Assembly (NCBI RefSeq): GCF_030652775.1
Contig: NZ_JAUSPS010000063.1
Location: 1 to 64,000 of the forward strand
From: Acetobacterium sp.
Lineage (GTDB): Bacteria > Bacillota > Clostridia > Eubacteriales > Eubacteriaceae
Reading direction: 5' to 3'
DNA: 64,000 nucleotides
The notes under the pieces are model-generated. The model was given only the letters and a program-made list of their open reading frames with translations. It did no database searches and was not told the DNA's origin. The translations under genes were made by a program, and so were the position numbers. This document shows positions 1 through 6,528 of the stretch, in pieces. Each line of letters starts with the position of its first letter. Position 1 is the first letter of the stretch.

Positions 1-15
1 TAACTAGTCTAACTA

Positions 16-133
16 GTTCCGTAATGATGGCGGAAGGGCCACACCTGTTCCCATACCGAACACAGAAGTAAAGTCTTCCAGCGCCGAAAGTACTTGGTGG
101 GCAACTGCCTGGGAGGATAGGACATTGCGGGAC
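16..133 (+). rRNA. 5S ribosomal RNA
   Basis: This is a 118-nt 5S rRNA. It carries the hallmark internal sequences CCATACCGAACACAGAAGT and TACTTGGTGGGCAACTGCC. The ends pair as an 11-bp terminal helix (positions 16-26 with 123-133, including G-U pairs), and this sets the boundaries. It is presumably the last gene of an rRNA operon whose 16S and 23S genes lie outside the window. Confidence 0.95.
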
Positions 134-177
134 TTTTAATTTTTTGCGCGAAACAACGAGCCATGTGGCAAAAAAAT

Positions 178-233
178 AAAAAAGATATAAAAAATCAAGG
201 TTACTTGGATTTTTATATCTTTTTTATTTTTTT
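178..233 (+). terminator. Intrinsic terminator downstream of 5S rRNA
   Basis: A long A/T-rich hairpin (left arm 178-199, right arm 204-225) is followed by a T-rich run ending near 233. It is placed to end the rRNA operon. A shorter T run directly after the 5S gene (134-145) may also contribute. Confidence 0.7.
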
Positions 234-238
234 AGGAA

Positions 239-318
239 GGAGCCATCTGGCGACTGACGCGACGAAGGCGCAGCGCAGCGGAGCCGAAGTGCCGCAGGAG
301 CGAGTACAACGGTAGTAA
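239..318. repeat. Short interspersed repeat, copy A
   Basis: This 80-bp GC-rich segment matches 456-535 with about 8 mismatches by eye. It starts with GGAGCCATCTGGCG and ends with ACGGTAGTAA. It lies just after the rRNA terminator and has no convincing coding frame. Confidence 0.75.
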
Positions 319-375
319 AGCTATGAGAGAGATATAAGGATACTTAATATCTTTCATTATGAATCTATTTTTTTA

Positions 376-449
376 TGGGGCGAAGCCCCAAACGCAGGCG
401 TAGCGCAGCGAAGACGGAGTTGCACGGCTATCATTTAACGGCAGTAATG
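376..449. repeat. Degenerate repeat copy with hairpin
   Basis: This stretch begins with a small perfect hairpin (TGGGGC GAA GCCCCA, 376-390). It continues into a diverged version of the flanking repeat, sharing the GGCG-AGCGCAGCG core and the ending AACGGCAGTAATG. It directly abuts copy B. It looks like a decayed third unit; homology beyond the core and the end is uncertain. Confidence 0.45.
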
Positions 450-455
450 TTACGA

Positions 456-535
456 GGAGCCATCTGGCGATTGACGCGACGTAGGTGCAACGCAGCGGAG
501 CCGAAGTGCCGCATGAGTGAGTATAACGGCAGTAA
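456..535. repeat. Short interspersed repeat, copy B
   Basis: This is the second well-preserved copy of the 80-bp unit at 239-318, in the same orientation. Eight differences were counted by eye, so identity is about 90 percent. It ends shortly before the terminator of the transporter gene that runs toward it. Confidence 0.75.
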
Positions 536-570
536 TTTTCAGAGCGGTTTCCCCAACCGTAGTCTAACAA

Positions 571-597
571 AAAAGACAGGCCGATGGCCTGTCTTTA
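571..597 (-). terminator. Intrinsic terminator of the queT-like gene
   Basis: A perfect 11-bp stem (AAAGACAGGCC, 3-nt loop, GGCCTGTCTTT) is followed on the minus strand by a run of T. It lies 35 bp downstream of the stop codon of the minus-strand transporter gene at 632. Confidence 0.85.
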
Positions 598-631
598 AAG
601 AATCGATTGTAGTACATATAGAGCGACCACT

Positions 632-1126
632 TTAACTCTGGTGAAAAATAACCCGACGCTTATCCAGGGCAAAGTACAGTACGGAACCAAGGACCATGAC
701 GGAGATCACTTCGCCAATCCCCACTGTTGCCATCATGACTGGGATTGGTAAGGGAACGCCATAACTGAATTTTAAAATAAACGGCACGACGATCATATTA
801 GCAACCACTGGTGGAACTGTGACCAGCAGCGGATACTTGTGGTTTCTCAGCTGATAACTGAAGACCGCCGCAATAAGCGTTGCCAGGCTGCCAAAGACAA
901 TATCAATCACAGTGCAGCCGGTTAACAGATTGCTGAGTAAACAGCCAAGGAAAAGGCCTGGGATGGCGGCCGGTGTAAAGGCTGGCAGGATACAGAGCAT
1001 TTCGGAGAGCCGAATTTGAATTTCGCCACTGGCCAAACCCATTGAGCTCGACACAAAGGTCAGAACCACGTACATTGCGGCAATGACCGCCGCTTGGGTA
1101 ACAAAGAGAACACTAATTTTTCGCAT
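632..1126 (-). CDS. queT: QueT-type queuosine-precursor transporter (ECF S component)
   Basis: This 164-residue integral membrane protein has about five hydrophobic segments. Its size and pattern fit the QueT/YpdP-like S components of ECF transporters, including a conserved-looking RLSEMLCILP segment after the first helices. QueT family members import queuosine precursors such as preQ0 or preQ1, and they need the shared EcfA/EcfT module, which is not in this window. The call rests on family appearance plus a candidate preQ1-I riboswitch directly over its ribosome binding site. The start ATG has AAGGAG 8 nt upstream. It is monocistronic, with its own promoter and terminator. Confidence 0.8.
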   Translation of the reverse strand: MRKISVLFVTQAAVIAAMYVVLTFVSSSMGLASGEIQIRLSEMLCILPAFTPAAIPGLFLGCLLSNLLTGCTVIDIVFGSLATLIAAVFSYQLRNHKYPLLVTVPPVVANMIVVPFILKFSYGVPLPIPVMMATVGIGEVISVMVLGSVLYFALDKRRVIFHQS

Positions 1127-1134
1127 AAAAAAAA

Positions 1135-1177
1135 CTCCTTTAGTTTTGTTTTACGTGTGGAAGGTCACGAACACACG
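1135..1177 (-). promoter_or_regulatory. PreQ1-I riboswitch overlapping the queT RBS
   Basis: On the minus strand a 6-bp stem CGTGTG/CACACG (1172-1177 with 1154-1159) encloses the 12-nt loop TTCGTGACCTTC. An A-rich tail, AAAACAAAACTAAAGG, follows and includes the ribosome binding site. This short-hairpin-plus-A-rich-tail layout, with TTC and ACC in the loop, is that of the preQ1 class I aptamer. The tail folding back would hide the Shine-Dalgarno, so control is probably at translation. The downstream gene is a queuosine-precursor transporter, which fits. The family was not tested with a covariance model. Confidence 0.75.
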
Positions 1178-1209
1178 AAGAATGGCTGAGACAAGTCTCA
1201 TTATCTAAC

Positions 1210-1238
1210 ACTATAACGGATATCTGGAAAAAAGGCAA
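1210..1238 (-). promoter_or_regulatory. Sigma-A-type promoter for queT
   Basis: On the minus strand, TTGCCT (1233-1238), a 17-bp spacer and TATAGT (1210-1215) form a good housekeeping promoter. Transcription would start near 1203, just before the candidate riboswitch. A TGAGAC/GTCTCA inverted repeat (1187-1200) lies in the early leader. Confidence 0.65.
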
Positions 1239-1240
1239 GA

Positions 1241-1266
1241 GAAAATGTCCGAAATCGGACATTTTC
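1241..1266 (-). terminator. Terminator after the DUF2252 gene
   Basis: A perfect 12-bp hairpin (GAAAATGTCCGA / TCGGACATTTTC, 2-nt centre) lies 19 bp after the minus-strand stop at 1285. A T-rich tract follows a few bases later. It touches the -35 region of the queT promoter, so it could also act as an operator. Confidence 0.6.
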
Positions 1267-1284
1267 AAATAGCGAAGGGCGGTT

Positions 1285-2646
1285 TCAGTTAGTTGCCATA
1301 CTTTTTTTATAGGTTTCATAATCACGGTAAACTTGTTCGGAATAGGCCAAACACCAGTCAAAAACAGCATGATCAAAACCATCGTCGGTGCCTAAATAGC
1401 CATTGATCCAGTTGGCATAAGGGCTTTGGACATGAGCGCGAGCGAGCGATACCCCGCAATTAATGACGTATTGTTTAAAGGTCTCAAAATCCAGTTCTGA
1501 CAGATCAACAGTTCCTTTCATATCGCGAAACTGACGGACATAAAAATCCATTCCTTCGGCGGCCGAAAAATATCCAAGAAAGGGATCCGAAGCGGCCTGG
1601 AGAATCTGCTGATGGCTGACCACCCGGTAGCCGTTGCCTAAACCATGGGTCATGGTATCGGGGGTGGTGAAGTTTTTCTGGTTGTACTGGGTAATCGCCG
1701 AGTCATTCGCTTGTTTGATCTGTAAAACAAGATGGCTTTGGTCTTCACAGGTCAGCACCAGAAGGTAACAGCGGGTTCCGATACTGCCAACTCCTACTAC
1801 CCGTCGGGCAATATCCGTTAAAACATGCTGAGACAACAGCATTTCAATATCCGGACGAACGGTTTTTAAATACTGTCTGAAATATAATTCCACTTCGTCG
1901 ATCACTTTAGCATCTAAATGGGTGGTAATCGGCGGACTCTCGATAAAGATTCGGCGACCAAACTGATCGGTTTCGGTCATTTTTGAGATGACCTGACTAG
2001 AGGTTCTTTTTTTGGCTTTTTTGATAATCTTTTCAAATTCTTCCCGGGAGGCATCGGAAAAACTCTCAAGAAAAAGTTCCTCATCACCGAGGACAAAGTA
2101 ACGTTCGAGTGAGGTCATATCGGACATCAAGTCAAGACCTTTGCGGTAAAAGGATGCCGTTTGAAGCACGGCTTCCTTGATCATTTTCGCATCAAAGTCT
2201 AACTCATGGGCACAGAGAATAATGCTGGTGATCAGGCGCTTTAAATCCCATTCCCAGGGTCCTGGAGCAGCCTCGTCAAAGTCATTAAGATCAAAAATCA
2301 GTCGCCGTTCCGGGGAGGCGTAAAACCCGAAATTGCCAATATGGGCATCACCACAGATAGTCACATGAATGCCAGATTGCGCCTGATGGGATAAATCATG
2401 TGCCATTAACAGAGCCGTTCCCCGGAAAAAGGCGAAGGGAGATGTTGACATTTTTTGATGACGAAGGGGAATGAGTTCAGGGATGCGAAAATAGTTCTGA
2501 CTCTCAATTATCGCCACCGGGTCACGTTCGACAGGATGAAAAACGGATTGGGCTGAAAAAGGTATTTTTTCTCGAATGGCTCTGCCGCTATTGCGATTCA
2601 TTTTTGCTGTGGGAATTTGCTGATTCTTGGTTAAACCGACGATCAT
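1285..2646 (-). CDS. DUF2252 family protein
   Basis: This 453-residue protein matches the DUF2252 family in appearance. Diagnostic stretches are FFRGTALLMAHDL, CGDAHIGNFGFY and DLNDFDEAAPGPWEWDLKRL in the first 150 residues. The family has a kinase-like (aminoglycoside-phosphotransferase-type) look with an HxxN/DxxD arrangement, but no activity is established. The ATG start has AGGAGG 7 nt upstream. It appears monocistronic, with a hairpin terminator behind it. Length is normal for the family. The function is unknown. Confidence 0.85.
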   Translation of the reverse strand: MIVGLTKNQQIPTAKMNRNSGRAIREKIPFSAQSVFHPVERDPVAIIESQNYFRIPELIPLRHQKMSTSPFAFFRGTALLMAHDLSHQAQSGIHVTICGDAHIGNFGFYASPERRLIFDLNDFDEAAPGPWEWDLKRLITSIILCAHELDFDAKMIKEAVLQTASFYRKGLDLMSDMTSLERYFVLGDEELFLESFSDASREEFEKIIKKAKKRTSSQVISKMTETDQFGRRIFIESPPITTHLDAKVIDEVELYFRQYLKTVRPDIEMLLSQHVLTDIARRVVGVGSIGTRCYLLVLTCEDQSHLVLQIKQANDSAITQYNQKNFTTPDTMTHGLGNGYRVVSHQQILQAASDPFLGYFSAAEGMDFYVRQFRDMKGTVDLSELDFETFKQYVINCGVSLARAHVQSPYANWINGYLGTDDGFDHAVFDWCLAYSEQVYRDYETYKKSMATN

Positions 2647-2803
2647 TCATTAACCTCCTAGTTTTTTTAATTATGGGAGACAAAAGTCATCACAGTTTTA
2701 AGATGGAAATTACCCATTTGTGTCCACCTATTTTATGCTTTTCATTTTAGCATGGTTGATAAAACTTTCATAGTAGAATCCGCTATTCCATCGTGGTTTC
2801 AAT

Positions 2804-2835
2804 AAAAAAAGTCTGAACCGAAGTTCTGACTTTTC
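2804..2835 (-). terminator. Terminator after the PNPOx-like gene
   Basis: A hairpin of AAAAGTC-T-GAAC with GTTC-T-GACTTTT has one T-T mismatch and a 4-nt loop. On the minus strand it is followed by seven T residues. It ends the minus-strand gene whose stop is at 2887. Confidence 0.75.
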
Positions 2836-2886
2836 AAAAATAGTAAAATACAGGGATGACAAATACTTAAGGGAATTTTGCAGGAA

Positions 2887-3279
2887 CTATAAAACGACCT
2901 GATGGCTTTCGCCGGTCATGGAAGAAAAATCAGCTACAGCGTTTTCAATAGCAATAATTTCAAATAATTCATCACCGACTGCATACATGCTGGTTAACAT
3001 TGGGACTAATTCTAAAGCTCTGGCTTGAGATTCCGGTGTTGTACAAACAACCGCATTTCCATTGACACGCACCCACTTAGGACCTTTTGAAGCGCAAATT
3101 TCGATAGCTGGGTTTGCTTTAATTTGGCTGAAAGTCGGTTTTTTATTACTTGTGCAAAGACAGAGTTTTCCATCATAATCCATGACGAATCCGAATGGAC
3201 GAACCTTGGGTTTGTCGCCATCCACCGTACTTAAAAAGAAAACACCACAGTCATTTAGAAATTCAATTACTTCGTTCAT
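2887..3279 (-). CDS. Pyridoxamine 5'-phosphate oxidase-like FMN protein
   Basis: This 130-residue protein has the split-barrel PNPOx-like pattern: FFLSTVDGDKPKVRPFGFV near the N terminus, DGKLCLCTSNKKP and then KANPAIEICA. Such proteins bind FMN or related flavins and act as small reductases of unknown substrate. AGGAGG lies 6 nt before the ATG. It is divergent from an HxlR regulator, with about 125 bp of shared control region, and such regulators often control adjacent flavoprotein genes. That control is inferred here. Confidence 0.8.
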   Translation of the reverse strand: MNEVIEFLNDCGVFFLSTVDGDKPKVRPFGFVMDYDGKLCLCTSNKKPTFSQIKANPAIEICASKGPKWVRVNGNAVVCTTPESQARALELVPMLTSMYAVGDELFEIIAIENAVADFSSMTGESHQVVL

Positions 3280-3405
3280 CTTTACCTCCTGATAAACATT
3301 GATTTATTTTGTTTAATTTAGTATGATTATAACAATCCCAGAATATAAAACAAGTAGGCAGAAAATAATGACTTAGAAACAAATTTCTGAGTGTTGGAGA
3401 GAGTG

Positions 3406-3804
3406 ATGAAAGACAACCATTGCATAAACGGCGAAATATGTCCGGTAAATCAGGCGGAATCCGATCAGGACAATCATTGTGTGAAACCGGGGTGTACCAT
3501 TAAACAGGCACTCAAGATGATTGACGGTAAATGGAAACTCCCGATTATCTGTACACTTGGTCAACAAACCATGCGATTTAATGAATTAAAAAGAGAAATC
3601 GCTGGAATTACCAGTATGATGCTGACAAGTTCCCTTAAAGAATTGGAAGAATGTGGTATTATTCATCGGGAATCCTATAACGAAGTGCCACCAAAAGTGG
3701 AGTATTCATTAACCGATGGTGGACTCAGCTTGACACCCATATTATTTGACTTGGGTCATTGGGGAAATATACTAAAGACAACGAAGGATAAGGTAAATGG
3801 ATAA
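3406..3804 (+). CDS. HxlR family transcriptional regulator
   Basis: This 132-residue winged-helix protein carries the HxlR signature: [49 protein letters not shown] and then [13 protein letters not shown]. The N terminus is rich in cysteine (four Cys in about 28 residues), which suggests redox or electrophile sensing as known for some HxlR proteins. The ATG at 3406 was chosen over an upstream in-frame GTG at 3391 because GGAGAG sits 4-6 nt before it. Its last 8 bp overlap the next gene, so translation is probably coupled. Likely targets are the divergent PNPOx gene and its own operon, which includes methylglyoxal synthase. Confidence 0.85.
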   Translation: MKDNHCINGEICPVNQAESDQDNHCVKPGCTIKQALKMIDGKWKLPIICTLGQQTMRFNELKREIAGITSMMLTSSLKELEECGIIHRESYNEVPPKVEYSLTDGGLSLTPILFDLGHWGNILKTTKDKVNG

Positions 3805-4804
3805 CGAAGAAAAATTTATAGCATTAGAAAAACTCATCGGGGATACACCCTTGTTAAAAATTAATTTTTTATATCAGGGCCAGCCCAGGTGTGTTTACGC
3901 AAAAGCAGAGCATTATAATCTTACCGGTAGTATTAAAGATCGGGTAGCTTTGCATATACTGAAGAAGGCTTATGAAAAGGGTGAAATCCATGCCGGGGAA
4001 ACGATTGTTGAAGCTACCAGTGGAAATACCGGGATTGCATTTACTGCCGTCGGCACCTGCTTAGGACATCCGGTGGTGATTTACATGCCTGACTGGATGA
4101 GTGACGAACGAAAAAACCTGATTCGGAGTTATGGCGGCGAAGTTCGGCTGGTTTCCAAAGAAGAAGGTGGTTTTTTAGGGAGTATTGCTCAATGCGGTGC
4201 CCTGGCAGCTAAAGGCAATGCCTTTCTGCCCTGCCAGTTTTCCAATGAAGAAAACACTCAGGCTCAGTATGAACGCACGGCTCCGGAAATTGATATTCAA
4301 TTGGCGGCTTTTGGAGTAACACCCCAGGCATTGGTCGCGGGGGTCGGAACTGGGGGAACGGTCATGGGATTAGGCCGGTACTTTAAAGAAAAGAATCCGG
4401 ATATTAAAGTCCATCCGATGGAACCAGCTAGTTCACCAACGATGTCCACCGGCTATAAGGTTGGCAGCCATCGGATCCAGGGAATCTCAGATGAATTTGT
4501 GCCCGATCTGATAAAATTAGAAGAATTGGATGATATCATCGCCGTCGATGATGGGGATGCCATCATTATGGCGCAGAAGCTGTCTAAAGAATTAGGTCTG
4601 GGGGTGGGGATTTCATCCGGCGCTAACTTTATCGCTGCCATCATAGCCCAGAATCTATTGGAAGATCCTAATGCGGTGGTTGTCACCGTCTTTGCCGATG
4701 ATAATAAAAAATATTTAAGCACGGACTATGTTAAAGAAGAAAAGGTAAAATTGGAATTTTTATCAAAAGATGTCAAACTGCTGGATTTTGAAGTCAGAAA
4801 ATAA
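3797..4804 (+). CDS. PLP-dependent cysteine synthase family enzyme
   Basis: This 335-residue fold-type II PLP enzyme resembles CysK/CysM and cystathionine beta-synthase. The PLP lysine is Lys47 in GSIKDRV, the substrate loop TSGNTG is at residues 74-79, and the phosphate loop is GVGTGGT. It would make cysteine from O-acetylserine, O-phosphoserine or a related beta-substituted serine; the exact donor cannot be read from the sequence. No serine acetyltransferase is nearby. It overlaps the HxlR gene by 8 bp and precedes methylglyoxal synthase. A thiol-supplying enzyme beside a methylglyoxal producer and a Cys-rich regulator could be a thiol or electrophile homeostasis unit (inference). Confidence 0.85.
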   Translation: MDNEEKFIALEKLIGDTPLLKINFLYQGQPRCVYAKAEHYNLTGSIKDRVALHILKKAYEKGEIHAGETIVEATSGNTGIAFTAVGTCLGHPVVIYMPDWMSDERKNLIRSYGGEVRLVSKEEGGFLGSIAQCGALAAKGNAFLPCQFSNEENTQAQYERTAPEIDIQLAAFGVTPQALVAGVGTGGTVMGLGRYFKEKNPDIKVHPMEPASSPTMSTGYKVGSHRIQGISDEFVPDLIKLEELDDIIAVDDGDAIIMAQKLSKELGLGVGISSGANFIAAIIAQNLLEDPNAVVVTVFADDNKKYLSTDYVKEEKVKLEFLSKDVKLLDFEVRK

Positions 4805-4847
4805 GCTGTGGTAAAAACTGAACAAAGAAAGTAGATGAGGATAAAAA

Positions 4848-5324
4848 ATGGAAGCTGAATATATTGATGTTACAATTGAAAAAACTAAGAAGATCGCTTT
4901 AATTGCTCATGACGGAAAAAAAGCAGAGTTGTTGGATTGGGTCAGTCGCAACAAAGAAATATTACAGAGGCATCATTTGTGTGGAACCGGAACAACCGGA
5001 AGTCTTATTCAAGAGCAAACTGGATTGCCGGTACAGATTTTTAAAAGCGGGCCATTAGGCGGTGATCAGCAGATCGGCGCCCGGATTGTGGATGGCAAAA
5101 TTGACATGCTGATCTTTATTTGGGATCCCCTGGAAGCGCAGCCTCACGACCCAGATATTAAGGCCTTACTCAGGATTGCGACGGTTTATGATATCCCGGT
5201 GGCCAATAATCTGGCGACGGCTGATTTTATCATTCATTCGCAGTTTATGAATGAAGAATATGTGCATCCGATTGAGGATTACACTAAACAAATGAAAAGC
5301 AGATTGGCAAATGTCTTAAAATAG
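4848..5324 (+). CDS. mgsA: Methylglyoxal synthase
   Basis: This enzyme converts dihydroxyacetone phosphate to methylglyoxal and phosphate in the cytoplasm. The 158-residue protein has the family landmarks: IALIAHDGKK (His21), CGTGTTG (residues 45-51), KSGPLGGDQQIGA with catalytic Asp73, and DPLEAQPHDPD. A short N-terminal extension precedes the core. It is the third gene of an HxlR-cysK-like-mgsA operon, 43 bp after the PLP enzyme. Methylglyoxal is a reactive electrophile, so co-regulation with a Cys-rich regulator is plausible. Confidence 0.92.
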   Translation: MEAEYIDVTIEKTKKIALIAHDGKKAELLDWVSRNKEILQRHHLCGTGTTGSLIQEQTGLPVQIFKSGPLGGDQQIGARIVDGKIDMLIFIWDPLEAQPHDPDIKALLRIATVYDIPVANNLATADFIIHSQFMNEEYVHPIEDYTKQMKSRLANVLK

Positions 5325-5336
5325 AAAGAGGAAAAA

Positions 5337-5591
5337 ATGACGTTAAATTTTAAGCCCCAGGGCGTTTGTATTCGCAATATTCAATTTGATCTAACCGATG
5401 ATGTGGTCAGTAATCTGGTCTTTGAAGGCGGCTGTGACGGGAATTTAAAAGCATTGGTTAAGCTGCTTGAGGGAAAAACGGCCGATGCGATCATCGCAAT
5501 GTTTAGAGGTCAAACCTGCGGGAAAAAGCCCACCTCCTGCATGGATCAGCTGGCTATTGCGCTGGAAGACGCCCGAGAGGAAAAAGAATGA
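5337..5591 (+). CDS. TSCPD domain protein (TIGR03905-like)
   Basis: This 84-residue protein resembles the small stand-alone TSCPD domain family. It has the phrase FEGGCDGNLKAL, then CGKKPTSCMDQLA with paired cysteines as in the C-terminal metal-binding domain of some ribonucleotide reductases. No function is established. It starts 12 bp after mgsA and overlaps the next gene by 4 bp (ATGA), so it is in the same operon. Confidence 0.8.
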   Translation: MTLNFKPQGVCIRNIQFDLTDDVVSNLVFEGGCDGNLKALVKLLEGKTADAIIAMFRGQTCGKKPTSCMDQLAIALEDAREEKE

Positions 5592-5791
5592 ACGGACAGA
5601 AAAGAAGCGACGTTAAGGTTGGCGCATTAGTCGAGATCATCTTAAAGGCGGATCAGCGCAGCGGCAAGCTGACCCAGGGTCGGGTCGGCAAATTGCTCAC
5701 AAAAAGCCCCACGCATCCCCACGGGATCAAGGTCATGCTCACCGACGGCCAGGTGGGTCGGGTAGCCAAAATAGTTGAAGAACAGAATTAA
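5588..5791 (+). CDS. ywbE: YwbE family protein
   Basis: This 67-residue basic protein has the YwbE pattern: VKVGALVEIILKADQRSGKL, TQGRVGKLLTKSPTHPHGIKV and then DGQVGRV. It looks like a small beta-barrel with KOW-like character. The function is not established. Its ATGA start overlaps the previous stop, and it is the last gene before a strong terminator. Confidence 0.85.
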   Translation: MNGQKRSDVKVGALVEIILKADQRSGKLTQGRVGKLLTKSPTHPHGIKVMLTDGQVGRVAKIVEEQN

Positions 5792-5818
5792 TGTGAATAG
5801 TACCCCAAAAAAGTTATG

Positions 5819-5848
5819 AAAAAGAGGTGAGAAATCACCTCTTTTTTC
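5819..5848 (+). terminator. Terminator of the hxlR-ywbE operon
   Basis: A perfect 11-bp stem (AAAAGAGGTGA, GAAA loop, TCACCTCTTTT) continues into six T residues, 28 bp after the ywbE stop. Confidence 0.9.
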
Positions 5849-5939
5849 ATTGGATCAAATGCCAATCAGGCTAGAATGATGTCTGGCACTATGCAGAAAA
5901 AAGTGAAATCGCTTAAATTAAAAAATCACTTAATCGTCA

Positions 5940-5968
5940 TTGACGCCCCCAATATAAAATGCTATAAT
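5940..5968 (+). promoter_or_regulatory. Strong sigma-A promoter of a non-coding unit
   Basis: TTGACG (5940-5945), an exact 17-bp spacer and a perfect TATAAT (5963-5968) form a strong promoter. Transcription should start near 5975. No credible gene follows before the terminator at about 6128. Confidence 0.8.
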
Positions 5969-5974
5969 CTACGA

Positions 5975-6128
5975 AACATTAACAATAAATATAAAAAGCA
6001 ACAAAACAAAACGAAAAAGCATAGACTGAGTGTTGAAAGGCAGGTGGTTTTAGGCAGCTTAAAAATAAAATTGAATTGTTGGTTTAAAGGGAATTCGTTG
6101 CAAAGGCGCAACTACGAATTCTCTTTTT
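5975..6128 (+). ncRNA. Candidate small RNA or orphan leader, unknown family
   Basis: A strong promoter is followed by about 150 nt ending in an intrinsic terminator. In that terminator GAATTCGTTGC (6091-6101) pairs with GCGCAAC-TA-CGAATTC (6107-6121, imperfect) before a run of seven T. The first 45 nt are A/C-rich and look unstructured; the middle (6021-6060) is G-rich. I do not recognise a known riboswitch or sRNA family. It could be a trans-acting RNA, or a regulatory leader with termination control over the MoeA-like operon 400 bp downstream, though that operon has its own promoter. Confidence 0.5.
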
Positions 6129-6233
6129 TTGTATCCGGATATTTTGGTTCCAGAGATGGTCTCAAGGATGAGGCGCTGGAAGTAATCAACAGACTCCCAA
6201 TCGAATAGAATAAAGACAGATGGCATCAATATC

Positions 6234-6249
6234 TTGACATATGTTAAAG
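6234..6249. repeat. Operator-like 16-bp repeat, copy 1
   Basis: TTGACATATGTTAAAG is identical to 6300-6315 and contains the palindrome ACATATGT. This copy has no matching -10 element at the right distance, so it looks like an upstream protein-binding site and not a second promoter. The copies are 66 bp apart, about six helical turns, compatible with looping. Confidence 0.55.
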
Positions 6250-6299
6250 AATTGAACAGAAATGAAGTGACTTGAGAAATATTTTATCGGAAAAATATT

Positions 6300-6329
6300 T
6301 TGACATATGTTAAAGGATAGTTGTATAAT
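6300..6329 (+). promoter_or_regulatory. Promoter of the MoeA-like operon with embedded operator
   Basis: TTGACA (6300-6305), an 18-bp spacer and TATAAT (6324-6329) form a near-consensus promoter. The -35 box is the start of the second 16-bp operator-like repeat (6300-6315). A regulator bound there would block RNA polymerase, so repression is likely. The leader from about 6336 to the start codon at 6529 is nearly 190 nt long and begins with an A/C-rich stretch like that of the candidate RNA at 5975. Confidence 0.75.
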
Positions 6330-6528
6330 GAAAAAACACAACAAAACAACACAAAAAAGAACTAAAAAGGTTTAAAGGGGTGATTGCGGTATAAATGAAA
6401 ATCAATAATTAATTTTAAAGTGCGTCTAAAATGAATAATGATTAAAACATAATTATTTTGATCGGAAGATTGGGAAGTAGGCACTTATTTTTTAATAAAA
6501 CATAAAAATAGAGTTGAGGAGAAGCGCA

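Noticed and set aside
376-390. TGGGGC/GCCCCA hairpin as a terminator
   Set aside because: No T run follows on either strand, so it is treated as part of the repeat element.
239-535. Tandem GC-rich units as a CRISPR array
   Set aside because: Units are about 80 bp and diverged, without short identical repeats and unique spacers.
375-635. Open frames on both strands across the repeat region
   Set aside because: They run through the repeats and the queT terminator and have no RBS or recognisable product.
5876-6208. 110-codon open frame on the plus strand
   Set aside because: It crosses a strong promoter and an intrinsic terminator, has no RBS, and its Lys/Asn-rich content is typical of AT-rich non-coding DNA.
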